A stretch of 64,000 nt of DNA from Enterococcus mundtii (GCF_003957375.1 NZ_CP025473.1:1513501-1577500), one strand, 5' to 3'. Positions 1 through 8,516 are shown, counted from the stretch's first letter. The notes: generated by a model not told the origin, from the letters alone. Program-made: numbers and translations.

Positions 1-177
1 TTCACGATCATATAAAACAAACGCAGTACCTGCATCTTTTGATTGAGCAACCTCAATGATCAATGTACCATCCATTTCTTGACGATCCAACACAACAAAA
101 CCGATCTGTTGCCAGAAATCTGCACTTTTTTCAACGTCATCTACGTATAACATGATTTTCATTTCATTTGTAAACAT
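1..177 (-). CDS. VOC/glyoxalase-like family protein, N-terminal part only
   Basis: The first 59 codons of a gene that runs off the left edge. The product begins MFTNEMKIMLYVDD and continues through a strand-helix pattern (VEKSADFWQQIGF) typical of the first beta-alpha-beta-beta-beta module of the vicinal-oxygen-chelate superfamily (glyoxalase, bleomycin-resistance and PhnB-like proteins). The ATG at 177 is preceded by a GGAGGAATGAATAG ribosome-binding site. The substrate cannot be inferred because the metal-binding second module is outside the window. The family call rests on sequence pattern alone. Confidence 0.6.
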   Translation of the reverse strand, partial: MFTNEMKIMLYVDDVEKSADFWQQIGFVVLDRQEMDGTLIIEVAQSKDAGTAFVLYDRE

Positions 178-356
178 CTATTCATTCCTCCACTTTTTTC
201 GTCCTAGCTAGTTTAGCATAATTTATCTTATATAGAAAAGTATCTTCCTTCTTTCCTTATCACAATAAATCATTATAAGCAATTTCTGTATATTTTTTAT
301 ATCTTCACTAGTCCAATTAGAATTGAAAAAGCTAGTTCCATCTAACTTTCAGTTAA

Positions 357-597
357 TTAATTTTCAGTTAAAAACAGTGAGTGTTTCTTGAGAGAATTAA
401 TATTATGTTTATTTATATGTGATTGATTAATTTTACTAAGAGGTTTTTTTATTTTAACATCTGATATCGCCCCACCTACCTCCTCAATCTTACCACTCTC
501 CACCTGCTTCACACCAGTGGTCGTCAATACTTTGTAAGACGCATACGTAAAGTCTAAGACCATTAAGACTTGGCCGAGTTCGGATTCATTGATCCAT
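357..597 (-). pseudogene. Remnant of a small protein following a type VII secretion-associated gene
   Basis: A good AAGGAGAG ribosome-binding site precedes ATG GAT CAA TGA at 597, so translation stops after three codons. A shifted frame then stays open to 357 and reads INESELGQVLMVLDF and onward for about 78 residues. The simplest reading is a gene with a one-base frameshift just after its start. I do not recognise the product. It lies directly downstream of the type VII effector-like remnant at 621-869 and was probably cotranscribed with it. The last third of the frame is rich in Asn, Lys and Ile and may be post-truncation sequence rather than original protein. Confidence 0.4.
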
Positions 598-620
598 TAG
601 CGTCTCTCCTTAAAAAGTTA

Positions 621-869
621 TCAACTTAATTGAGCATTTAACGTAGAAAACCCTTGAGCAACAGTTTACAAATGATCAGCAGCGCCTGAGATGGCTGAAG
701 CGATTTGTCTGGCTGAGTTTTTGACGGATGTCAGATTACTTTGAATCTCTAGATTTCCAATAAGCGTGGGACGTGTGTCATTTTGAATCGATGATACTTG
801 GTTTAAGGGGTGGTTGCACTGGTGATTCTTGAAGTGGACTGTTGGACTTGCGAAGAATCATTGCTGAAT
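621..869 (-). pseudogene. Decayed type VII secretion effector-like small helical protein (TIGR04197/SACOL2603-like)
   Basis: Read on the minus strand, two frames joined by a single shift give an approximately 80-residue protein. The first part reads NDSSQVQQSTSRITSATTP. The second has the pattern LNQVSSIQNDTRPTLIGN, then a helix with Ser, Ala and Ile repeats, and TVAQGFSTLNAQLS at the end. The spacing of T.(I/T)GN, the repeated small-residue helix and the final SVA..F..L motif resemble the small WXG-like proteins encoded ahead of LXG toxins. An AGGAGGAAC site at about 872 is followed by ATT where ATG is expected, so the start codon seems lost. There is also an internal TAA after DHL and one frameshift. 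Family assignment is by eye. Confidence 0.5.
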
Positions 870-1040
870 GTTCCTCCTCGAATAATATAGGCTGTATAGA
901 ACGCTTACACATTCATTATAGCAATACATAACCCTTCGGTGGATGAGAATTGTATTAGATAGTTTTTGTTACCTTATATTTTTATAGATTTTTGTATCAA
1001 TTATTTTACGTTTTCACTTTTCGGAATATATTTACAGAGT
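870..1040. other. Intergenic, nothing recognised
   Basis: AT-rich sequence between the type VII-like remnant and the tcyP terminator. No open frame with a ribosome-binding site and no convincing hairpin was seen. It may have contained the promoter of the decayed small-protein genes. Confidence 0.4.
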
Positions 1041-1079
1041 AAAAAAAGCGAGAGCATTTCGCTCTCGCTTTTCGTTTTT
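1041..1079 (-). terminator. Rho-independent terminator of tcyP
   Basis: Inverted repeat AGCGAGAG / CTCTCGCT around a short loop, with T-runs on both sides. It sits immediately downstream of the tcyP stop. Confidence 0.85.
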
Positions 1080-1084
1080 TTTTA

Positions 1085-2476
1085 TTAAGCATTCACGTCA
1101 ACGACTTTTGCTTCATCTTTGATCACATCTCGATCAAGATCATTGATACGTGCACTTGTAACAATACCTGCTACCATACTACCACTTACGTTGACAGCTG
1201 TACGAGCCATGTCGATCAATGGTTCAACGGAGATAACTAAACCAACGATTGCTACTGGTAAGTTCATTGAACCTAATACGATCAATGAGGCAAAGGTTGC
1301 CCCACCACCGACACCAGCTACTCCGAATGAGCTGATTGTTACAATGGCTACAAGAAGCAAGATGAATTGAATACTAAAAACATCCATTCCAGCTGCTGGT
1401 GCAACGATTGTCGCTAGCATGGCTGGGTAAACACCCGCACAGCCATTTTGACCGATCGATAAACCAAAGCTGGCAGCAAAGTTTGCTGTGGCTTCATCCA
1501 CACCAAGCGCTTTTGTTTGTGTTTCGATATTCAATGGCAAAGCACCCGCACTTGAACGTGAAGTAAATGCAAAACTTAGTACTGGAAATGTTTTTTTCAA
1601 GTAGTCGATCGGGCTGACTTTCACACCGATCAAAATCAAGAAATGAACGATCATCACTGCAAACAATGCAAGATAAGACGCTAACACAAATTTACCTAAG
1701 TTCAAAATGGCATCAAAATCACTTGTTGCCATCACGTTCGTCATCAATGCGAACACGCCATAAGGTGTCAAACGCAAGACTAACGTCACGATACGCATCA
1801 CGATACGGTACAAGCTATCGATCATATCAGCAAAGAATGATGCTTCTTTTGGTGCTTTTCGTTTGATTCCTAAGTAAGCAACCCCAACAAATGCCGCAAA
1901 GATCACGACAGCAATCGTACTTGTTGCACGAGTTCCGGCAAGGTCTGCAAAAATATTTTTAGGAATAAATGACAAGATTTGTTGTGGGATACTTAATCCT
2001 TCCACTGTTTCTTGTCGTGTCGCTAACTCAGAAATACGAGCAGTTTCGGCCGCTCCTTGCGTAAATTCGGCACCTTGAAGACCAAATGCGATCGTCACAC
2101 CGATCCCAATCAATGCGGAAATAGCCGTTGTTGCTAATAAAGTGGTCAGCACCGTTGCACTGATTTTACCTAATTTTTCTGATACTTTCATTTTTGTAAA
2201 AGCCGCAACGATTGAAACAAAGACTAAAGGCATGATCAACATTTGTAAGAAACTAACGTAGCCGTTCCCAACAATACTGATCCAATCCATGGATTGCGTA
2301 ATAACCTCGTTTTCTACTCCAAAAATCAGTTGCAACGCGCCCCCGAATACGATACCGGCAGCTAGCGCAGTGTAAACCCGCGTTGAAAATTTTGCATGGC
2401 GCTTTTGCATACGATAAAACACATATAATAATGCCGCAAAAACTAGAACCACTAAAACTGTGATGAGTGTTGTCAT
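1085..2476 (-). CDS. tcyP: L-cystine/sodium:dicarboxylate-type symporter TcyP
   Basis: A polytopic membrane protein of about 463 residues belonging to the dicarboxylate/amino acid:cation symporter family. The length and the N-terminal hydrophobic helix followed by YRMQKRHAKFSTRVYTALAAG match the TcyP cystine importers of Firmicutes. Family hallmarks are the serine-rich re-entrant loop TSRSSAGALP and the transport-core segments ASFGLSIGQNGCAGVYPA and GVAGVGGGATFASL. I place the start at ATG 2476 because AGGAGG lies six bases upstream; the longer frame to 2512 would put that site inside the gene. It should import cystine as a sulfur source. It appears monocistronic, with its own terminator at 1041-1079. 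Confidence 0.88.
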   Translation of the reverse strand: MTTLITVLVVLVFAALLYVFYRMQKRHAKFSTRVYTALAAGIVFGGALQLIFGVENEVITQSMDWISIVGNGYVSFLQMLIMPLVFVSIVAAFTKMKVSEKLGKISATVLTTLLATTAISALIGIGVTIAFGLQGAEFTQGAAETARISELATRQETVEGLSIPQQILSFIPKNIFADLAGTRATSTIAVVIFAAFVGVAYLGIKRKAPKEASFFADMIDSLYRIVMRIVTLVLRLTPYGVFALMTNVMATSDFDAILNLGKFVLASYLALFAVMIVHFLILIGVKVSPIDYLKKTFPVLSFAFTSRSSAGALPLNIETQTKALGVDEATANFAASFGLSIGQNGCAGVYPAMLATIVAPAAGMDVFSIQFILLLVAIVTISSFGVAGVGGGATFASLIVLGSMNLPVAIVGLVISVEPLIDMARTAVNVSGSMVAGIVTSARINDLDRDVIKDEAKVVDVNA

Positions 2477-2645
2477 TTTCATCCTCCTCTTAATTTGTAA
2501 TGACAAGTCCATCTAAGGAAGTAAAGGTTCCCGAGAAGAACTCTTCAGCTCTTCTCCTGAAAATATTTTTTTCAGTGACTTATTCATTCTAGACTATTTT
2601 CCGAAATTTTTCCTTACTTTTGCTTACAATTAGTAATAGAAAAAA

Positions 2646-2678
2646 ACACCAGTGATAGCTAATAACTATCACTGGTGT
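2646..2678 (-). terminator. Bidirectional-looking terminator after the DUF1149 gene
   Basis: Perfect 13-base arms (ACACCAGTGATAG and its complement) with an AATAA-type loop and T-runs at both ends. It closes the minus-strand operon ending at 2691. Confidence 0.85.
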
Positions 2679-2690
2679 TTTTTCTTAATT

Positions 2691-3089
2691 TTATTCTTTG
2701 GTTTTTTCTTCTTTTTCTGATTGGAAGTTCAATTTCACACCTGGCGCATCCAAGGCGATCTCTGTTACTTCATAGGCCAGACGTTTGACCATTTCAAAAA
2801 GTGGGGCCACTAATTCATCGACCTCTTCTTGCGTCACATCATTTTGATCTTGGACTTTGCGATTCAAGATGTGGTTGATTTGACTAACGCTTCCAGATAA
2901 CACATATGTATCAAATACTAAACGAAATTCTAAACGGGCACCAACGATGCTATGTTCTTTCGGATAGTTTTCAATTGTCTCTTTTAGTGGTGAAAAACCT
3001 ACTTTTAAGTCAGTTTGTACCTCTTGATCAGGTTTTAAAAAATCATAATGAAAAGCTTCTACTACTTCTTTTTGTCTTCTAATCTCCAT
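2691..3089 (-). CDS. DUF1149 family protein
   Basis: A soluble 132-residue protein beginning MEIRRQKEVVEAFHYDF, with a beta-rich first half (GARLEFRLVFDTYVLSGSVSQ) and a helical second half ending in a Lys/Glu-rich tail. Composition and length fit the DUF1149 family found in lactobacilli, streptococci and enterococci; its fold has been compared to SecB-like proteins, but its function is not established. ATG 3089 is preceded by AGAGGAGTG. It is the last gene of a minus-strand group with the HAD phosphatase, zinc-ribbon and LCP-like genes, and is followed by a strong terminator. Confidence 0.75.
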   Translation of the reverse strand: MEIRRQKEVVEAFHYDFLKPDQEVQTDLKVGFSPLKETIENYPKEHSIVGARLEFRLVFDTYVLSGSVSQINHILNRKVQDQNDVTQEEVDELVAPLFEMVKRLAYEVTEIALDAPGVKLNFQSEKEEKTKE

Positions 3090-3141
3090 TTTATCACTCC
3101 TCTGTTTAAATTATAGCATAACTAAAGTTGAAAGGGGATAC

Positions 3142-3765
3142 TTATTCTGCATTCTTTTCGATTGCTAAAATATCCGCTAGATTTGCCACAATATGATCGG
3201 CAGGAATCTCCCCTAAGAAATGATCAATATCATATAGGCAAGTGTGGATCTTTGCATTGACCCCCGCTTCAATATCTAATCTTCGATCCCCTACCATCAT
3301 CGTTTTATCTGGATCTAAATGATAACGATCGATCAAGTGATTGATTGCATCAGGTGCTGGTTTTCTGGCAAAGCCTTGGTCGATACCAATCACTTCTTCG
3401 ATCAAATCTGCTAGATCAAAGACTTTTAAAAGTTTCCAAGTAGAAGCCGTTACACGATGTGTTAAAATATAATGTTTTGCTCCATTCTGTTTTAAACGAC
3501 GTAAAACCATTTCAGTCTCTTTGAATGGTACTGAGAGTTCTTGATATTGTTCTTCATATTGATGAAATAATTGATTGAAGGAGACTTCTTCTAATTGGTA
3601 ACTTTCTCGTAATTTTCTCACCGATTCTTGCTTCATCACGCGATATATTTCCTTTTTTGGTCGTTCGATACCAAAATCTTGTAATGCTTGAGATACTCCT
3701 TCAACCATCGCCGGATACGTATCGAACAAAGTCCCATCAAAATCCCAAATGTAATTTTTAATCAT
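3142..3765 (-). CDS. HAD-superfamily phosphatase (phosphoglycolate phosphatase-like)
   Basis: A 207-residue HAD subfamily IA hydrolase. Motif I is WDFDGTLFDT near residue 10, with the nucleophile and acid/base aspartates. Motif II is LTHR around 100, a threonine in the usual Ser/Thr position. Motif III is the lysine of ARKPAPDAI around 135, and motif IV is GDRRLDIEAG around 160. A helical cap lies between motifs I and II. This is consistent with a small-molecule phosphatase of the Gph/YbeE type, but the substrate cannot be read from sequence. ATG 3765 follows AGAAGGAG. It sits between the zinc-ribbon gene and the DUF1149 gene. Confidence 0.8.
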   Translation of the reverse strand: MIKNYIWDFDGTLFDTYPAMVEGVSQALQDFGIERPKKEIYRVMKQESVRKLRESYQLEEVSFNQLFHQYEEQYQELSVPFKETEMVLRRLKQNGAKHYILTHRVTASTWKLLKVFDLADLIEEVIGIDQGFARKPAPDAINHLIDRYHLDPDKTMMVGDRRLDIEAGVNAKIHTCLYDIDHFLGEIPADHIVANLADILAIEKNAE

Positions 3766-3815
3766 TCTTTTACTCCTTCTTTACTCATTTCACTAGACAT
3801 TTGACTAATATTTTT

Positions 3816-4265
3816 TTATACCTTTGTTGTGAATTGCGTGCCGCACTTTTTGCAAGTCACTCGAATCTCACCCTTGCCTTTCGGCGCCCTTTGCTTGAGT
3901 TGACAAGTTGGACATGAAAAAATCGTGTAGGTAGCGCTAGCTTGTTGTTCGGGTTGACGTTTCAGTTTATTTTTCATTTTCGTAAACCAGCTTTTGATCG
4001 CAACTGTTTTTTGTAAATACGCTTGATTTTCGTTTGAACGAACATAGATTTTCTTTGAACTAAATCGAGCGATGGTCAAAGCGATAAAAACGAAGAAGAG
4101 TAGATAGCCTAAACTGAAAGGCAACCAATATCTAACGACAAAGAAAAATAATCCTAAAACTAAAAATAAACGATTCAATGGATCAAGACGCGCATATCTT
4201 CCTTTCATGACTTGTTGATATTTTTGTTGAGCTTTCATTATACGTTGTATCCAAATAGGTCCCAT
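3816..4265 (-). CDS. Small membrane protein with C-terminal zinc ribbon
   Basis: About 149 residues. A basic N-terminal segment with KAQQKYQQVMKGRYARLDPLN is followed by two closely spaced hydrophobic stretches (LFLVLGLFFFVVRYWLPF and LGYLLFFVFIALTIARF), and then a cytoplasmic tail. The tail ends in a CPTCQLKQRAP...VTCKKCGTQF zinc ribbon with four cysteines in two CxxC knuckles. I prefer the ATG at 4265 because GGAG lies six bases before it; upstream TTG/ATG choices lack a site. The function is unknown. Conserved pairing with the upstream LCP-like gene could point to the cell envelope, but that is inference. Confidence 0.65.
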   Translation of the reverse strand: MGPIWIQRIMKAQQKYQQVMKGRYARLDPLNRLFLVLGLFFFVVRYWLPFSLGYLLFFVFIALTIARFSSKKIYVRSNENQAYLQKTVAIKSWFTKMKNKLKRQPEQQASATYTIFSCPTCQLKQRAPKGKGEIRVTCKKCGTQFTTKV

Positions 4266-4304
4266 TTTTTTCTCCATTTCTCTTTTATTCAAAAAGAAAA
4301 AGCC

Positions 4305-4976
4305 TTAGTTGGCCTTTTCCATCGTCATTTGTTGTAACACATGACGGTTCCTCATAAAATCGATCACGATCAGTTTTTTTTCATCTTCACGTTTTACTAC
4401 TCGAAAGGTATCTTGTAAAGGGAATGTTAACTTCTTAGATTGGATTTCCTTCAAGCGTACAAAACGACGGATCAACGAGAGCAATTGTGGAAACTGGATC
4501 GATGTGTGTAATAATTCTGGATATTTTTTTAGTAACTGCGTTGTTTTAAACAAATTTCTTTTTCGGCTGATTTGTTTTAAAAAACTTTTTAATATCTTTT
4601 GCTGCCGCTGAAAGATTGAAAGAGAGCCTTCTTCATCGATCTGGTAACGCATCTGACGTTGTAGATCTTTCACCGATAGATGTACTTCAGTGGTACCCGA
4701 CTCTACGTTGATTCCTTGAGGGAAAAGTTCTGAAATTGCTTTGTCCCACTCATTTAATGATACTTCAAGATAGTCATTCAATGGCAGTTGAAGTTCTTGA
4801 ACAAAAAATTGCTTCGCAGCTTGAATGCCACCTTGTTCATAAATTTCCCCAATCGTCAACCCTTCTAAATGAAACTCCGGCGAAAAATGCAAGACTGTTT
4901 TTTGTTCATCGATTTGCGTATAGATGAATGTCGACCGTTTGAGAATCGTATCTTTTAAAACAACTAAAAAATTCAT
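4305..4976 (-). CDS. Divergent LytR-CpsA-Psr-like domain protein lacking a membrane anchor
   Basis: A protein of about 224 residues. The order of elements resembles an LCP domain: MNFLVVLKD and FIYTQIDE strands, then IYEQGGIQAAKQFF, then PLNDYLEVSLNEWDKAI, then the RQQKILKSFLKQI helix that in LCP enzymes follows the GDFGRM-type loop. However, the catalytic arginine segment (SIPRDT in active enzymes) is replaced by FSPEFHLEG. There is also no N-terminal transmembrane helix if translation starts at the ATG at 4976, which has GGGGGA upstream. It is therefore either an inactive paralogue or my remote-homology reading is wrong. The start at 5018 lacks a ribosome-binding site. Confidence 0.45.
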   Translation of the reverse strand: MNFLVVLKDTILKRSTFIYTQIDEQKTVLHFSPEFHLEGLTIGEIYEQGGIQAAKQFFVQELQLPLNDYLEVSLNEWDKAISELFPQGINVESGTTEVHLSVKDLQRQMRYQIDEEGSLSIFQRQQKILKSFLKQISRKRNLFKTTQLLKKYPELLHTSIQFPQLLSLIRRFVRLKEIQSKKLTFPLQDTFRVVKREDEKKLIVIDFMRNRHVLQQMTMEKAN

Positions 4977-5186
4977 TCTTTTCCCCCTTTTTTCTACTAC
5001 AAAATAGCATATTTTCAACTGTTTGTGTGCAAATATGCTGAAGATTTCATAAAATCTTATTCTTTGAATTTTATGCGCATATAAAAAACTTTTTCATGGC
5101 TCTATTAGTTTTTTTATTCATGTATTTGATATTTGGGAGATTCGATAACCGTTACCGAGTATCTGAATCTAAAGGTGTCTGACAAC

Positions 5187-6440
5187 TTATAGATTCATTT
5201 CGGCGCGCCTTCTGATTTTTTGCTCGTTAATAAGCCTTGTATTCGTATCATTACTATTTGTTTTACCTATATTTTTAATTGTTGAAAAAATGCTATTTCC
5301 CGAAGGGGCCTGTGTAAGCTGTGAGACGTTGATTGCTGTCGTTATTTCCGCGTTTTCTAAGGTAGTTTCCAATGGATGCTCATATATTAAATTCTCCACA
5401 TTAACTACTTTCATCACAGCAAGAACAAACAATAGGTCGCCGTTTCCTAGTTGGTCAGCTAGACTTCTTTTCATGGGTGCGCGCTCAAAAAAGTTTCGTC
5501 CTAATCCAATTATCAAGAATACAAGCCATTAGCATCTCAGCATCGGTTATTTGAAGGTTTGCTTTTAACATTTTGTCAGTCAGTACAGCATTCAAGACAG
5601 CTTATTTTGTGACAGCCGGCAATTTTAACATGTCACTTACATTTTCCACAAAAGAATTAACCCCCTCGCCATGAATTAGCTTCAGAAATTTTTTCGTATC
5701 TCTTTCGAAGATCTTCTCCACTATTCCTGAAACCTATCGGACTCCTTAGATAACTTATCAAATCGTCCGATGATGCGACAATATGGGTCACTTCGTGCAT
5801 AAGAGTATCTTTGGGACTTGGCTGCACTTGAATCCTTGGTCTAGTAGCTAGATCCACATGAAAAACTATCAAGGATGAAAATAATTCGACATTCAGGGGC
5901 AAACCGCATGACAAACGCATGTGCACTCATGAATCCTTTAATTTGTGAGTAGTGATTCTTTGTCACCTCATCATGCAGTAAATCAGTAGAAACAAGCCAA
6001 ATATTTTTAAAATTAAAATCCTCTATTTGTTGAAGAAGCTGTGCACTTTTTTTCAACTGATAACAAGCGCTTCATAATTTTTTTTATATTTGTTCTTAAT
6101 TTTCTGCATCACCTCATCTAAACCTTTCGATTAATTAAGCTCCCGCAGGCGTAGTTGCAGGAGTCTCTTCTTTTGATAGTTCCTTCTCTATAAATTTCTG
6201 GAAATCTTCCTGCGCATTTTTAAACTCTACAGTAAATTATTCTAGAAATCGTTTGAGTGATTCTAGCGCTTTAGTGATATCGATACCAGAAAATACACGA
6301 TAATTCGGATTTGAATCTTCGGGGAAATCCCCTTTAATCGCTGAAGTAATTAGCTCTCTTAATTTAGCTTCATCACTAATTACAGAAGATGGGAATTCTG
6401 GGACAAACTCTTGATATAGGTTCTACCTGTCTCTGAAATC
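5187..6440 (-). pseudogene. Heavily decayed gene for a putative aspzincin-like metalloprotease toxin
   Basis: On the minus strand a series of coding-like blocks in shifting frames can be joined with at least three stops and several frameshifts. The first block (about 6440-6150) reads VPEFPSSVISDEAKLREL, then KGDFPEDSNPNYRVFSGI, and ends KEETPATTPAGA. The second (6056-5850) reads KKSAQLLQQIEDFNFKNIWLV and AHAFVMRFAPECRIIF. The third (5926-5657) contains MHEVTHIVASSDDLISY, an HExxH zinc site followed by S-x-D-x-x-x-Y spacing reminiscent of M35 deuterolysin-type (aspzincin) peptidases. The fourth (5516-5187) reads GLGRNFFERAPMKRSLADQL and ends at 5187. Some toxins and effectors carry such domains. 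This copy cannot be functional. Confidence 0.5.
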
Positions 6441-6692
6441 ATCAATCCCAAATCATCTAAAGTTTATCTAATCAAAACTTTCTTTATTCATAATTTTAAG
6501 TTATAACCTAAAAAATACTGATCCAGCAAAATAGACAAGGATTTTTGGTAAAAGAAAAAGCCGTAAAAAACTTAAAATAGCACAAGGTCTATTTTGTTTT
6601 TTTCGACTTATTGTCAAAATAAGATTATCAAATTTTAGTATATTTCAAGGTAAGTGCTATTCCGAATTTAGCAACTTGCATTTGGATGAGTT
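6441..6692. other. Intergenic, AT-rich, nothing firm
   Basis: Sequence between the decayed toxin gene and the P-II-like gene. It has a loose inverted repeat AAAATAGAC / GTCTATTTT at about 6529-6597 that could be a weak terminator for the DUF1538 transcript. No open frame with a ribosome-binding site was found. Confidence 0.3.
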
Positions 6693-7066
6693 TCAATTAT
6701 CTTCTAACAAATCTTTCATGTCAACGACTTCGCGATATTGATGGATTTTCGTAATACCAATCACTTTATCGATATCAATACTAAAACAAATACCATTGCC
6801 CGGAACATCGATCTTGATACCTTTTCCGATCGCATCCATCACTTCATTTGTCAAAGTATCTGGTACTAATGTCAGAACGATATCCTTTTCCGGTGAGATA
6901 TCCAACCCTAAGAATTTTCCTGTGTCATGGACTCCAGAACCACGTCCATGTAAAATCGTCCCCCAGATGCGCCAGCCTTCTTTGAGTAATCGATCACATC
7001 TTCCCCAATACCACCATCCACGATCGTGACGATCATCTCGAGATTTAGTGCGACTAAATCATTCAT
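6693..7066 (-). pseudogene. P-II-like nitrogen regulator, single-base frameshift
   Basis: The start at ATG 7066 overlaps the stop of the DUF1538 gene upstream. The first frame reads MNDLVALNLEMIVTIVDGG, then EDVIDYSKKAGASGG, and then derails in a G5 run at about 6958-6963. The continuation in the next frame reads TILHGRGSGVHDTGKFLGLD, then ISPEKDIVLTLVPD, and ends DMKDLLEDN at 6693. Together they make about 124 residues with the order of a GlnB/P-II-like protein: strand-helix, a GRGSG-type loop in the T-loop region, the EKDIVLTLVP strand, then a helix and strand. Restoring one base gives an intact gene, so this may be a sequencing error. It would be the predicted cytoplasmic regulator of the two membrane proteins encoded upstream. 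Confidence 0.7.
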
Positions 7067-7836
7067 TGTTGTTCCTCCATTTGTTGTAATTTTTCTTTGT
7101 TTTTCTGATCTTTTTTGCCTTTTTGTTTATATATGAACCCTAAGACTAATGTCGATAGTATCGGTGTCAATGCGATCATTGCCACCACACCAAATCCATC
7201 AATAATTGGATCTCGACCGTCGATCTGTGTGGCGATTGCCACACTCATAGACAAAATAAAGGTAGAACACATCGGTCCTGTGGCGACGCCACCGTTATCA
7301 AAAGCCATCGATAGAAAAATCTTGTCAACTTTTGCACCTAAGACAAATGCTAAACCATATCCAGGGACCAAGAAATAATAAAGAGAAAAACCAGCTAATA
7401 AGCGCCACATGGACAGACCGACTGCTAAACCGATCCCAATCGAGATCACTGCTAACATTACTTTTGCATGAATCCGACCTTCACTTAATTCTTCGACTTG
7501 TTTGACCATCACATGGATGGCTGGCTCTGCAAAACCTACTAAAAATCCCATAACAAACCCTAAAGGAATCAGGATCTGATTATTCGCTAAAGAAGCAATT
7601 GCACTCCCCAGGTGTTGTCCCACTGGTACATAAGCAATATTTACACCATGTAAAAATAGAATTAATCCGATAGTTGTGATCAAAAAACCTTTCATGATAT
7701 CAAAAAAACGTTTTTTTCTTAATTTAAATGAAAGAAAGTTCATCAGTACAAATAAGATCACGATTGGTGCCACCGCAAGGATGACTTCATATCCGACTTG
7801 TCCAATACCTGTAAAAAAAGTGACCAAAAAATTCAT
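7063..7836 (-). CDS. DUF1538 membrane protein, second of a tandem pair
   Basis: A 257-residue protein with about six or seven hydrophobic segments and a charged C-terminal tail (KQKGKKDQKNKEKLQQ). It shares motifs with its upstream neighbour: GFLVGFAEPAIHVMVKQVEE in the middle and FDNGGVATGPMCSTFIL in the C-terminal half, followed by a GFGVVAMIALTPIL segment. These identify it as DUF1538, a family of uncharacterised integral membrane proteins. Its ATG overlaps the TGA of the first DUF1538 gene (ATGA), and a GGGGGTGAT ribosome-binding site lies inside that gene. A P-II-like gene follows with another overlap. This suggests a two-subunit transporter or channel under P-II control, which is inference. 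Confidence 0.8.
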   Translation of the reverse strand: MNFLVTFFTGIGQVGYEVILAVAPIVILFVLMNFLSFKLRKKRFFDIMKGFLITTIGLILFLHGVNIAYVPVGQHLGSAIASLANNQILIPLGFVMGFLVGFAEPAIHVMVKQVEELSEGRIHAKVMLAVISIGIGLAVGLSMWRLLAGFSLYYFLVPGYGLAFVLGAKVDKIFLSMAFDNGGVATGPMCSTFILSMSVAIATQIDGRDPIIDGFGVVAMIALTPILSTLVLGFIYKQKGKKDQKNKEKLQQMEEQQ

Positions 7837-8516
7837 TGGAAGATCACCCCCAAGATCATGACAGCCAAGATAGGACCAAGTGAGGCAATACCAACCATTC
7901 CAAAGCTATCATTTTCATTTTTCCCTTGGCGGATCATGCTTGTCATTCCACCAGCCAAGGCTAGAATAAACGGAACAGTCACTGGGCCGGTTGTGACTCC
8001 ACCTGCATCAAAAGCAATCGGCATAAATTCGTTACTTGTGAAAAAGGAAGCGATGAGTACCGCAAGATAACCGATCACCATCAATCGATAATACGACAGT
8101 TTAAATACGACTCTTAGTAAGGCAAAAGCTAAAAATACACCAGTTCCCACACTGACTATACCGATCAATAAGACTCGACCAATCTCTCCATCCGAAATAT
8201 CAAATACTTGTTGACCTAATACTTGTACAGACGGTTCGGCAATCGTGATCACGATTCCAATCAGAAAACCCAAACTAATAACGATTGGTAGACTTTTCTT
8301 TTTGATCATATATTTACCGACTAAATCACCAACTTCCATCATCGAATAATCCGCACCAAACAAAAAGAGACTCATACCAACCATCATCATGATTGCTCCT
8401 AAAATGAATCTTCCCATACTTTCAACATCTAATGGTGCAAATACAAAGGTCAGGATAACGATCAATATCGTCATGGGCATGATCGCAATGATTACTTCTT
8501 TAAAATTTTTTCTCAT
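7833..8516 (-). CDS. DUF1538 membrane protein, first of a tandem pair
   Basis: A 227-residue, almost entirely hydrophobic protein that starts MRKNFKEVIIAIMPMTILIV. It shows the paired family motifs AEPSVQVLGQQVFDISDGEIG and FDAGGVTTGPVTVPFIL, each with a counterpart in the following gene, so the two are paralogues. AAAGGAGGAGG precedes ATG 8516. In many bacteria DUF1538 occurs as a single longer protein; here two separate, translationally coupled chains are encoded. It has no recognisable enzyme or ATPase motif. It is first in a transcript with the second DUF1538 protein and the P-II-like regulator. Confidence 0.8.
   Translation of the reverse strand: MRKNFKEVIIAIMPMTILIVILTFVFAPLDVESMGRFILGAIMMMVGMSLFLFGADYSMMEVGDLVGKYMIKKKSLPIVISLGFLIGIVITIAEPSVQVLGQQVFDISDGEIGRVLLIGIVSVGTGVFLAFALLRVVFKLSYYRLMVIGYLAVLIASFFTSNEFMPIAFDAGGVTTGPVTVPFILALAGGMTSMIRQGKNENDSFGMVGIASLGPILAVMILGVIFQ

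Noticed and set aside
1119-1370. Plus-strand open frame opposite tcyP
   Set aside because: It is an antisense shadow of a strongly conserved transporter gene and has no ribosome-binding site.
5841-6056. Independent small gene of 71 residues
   Set aside because: It continues in other frames on both sides with the same coding character, so it is a piece of a decayed larger gene.
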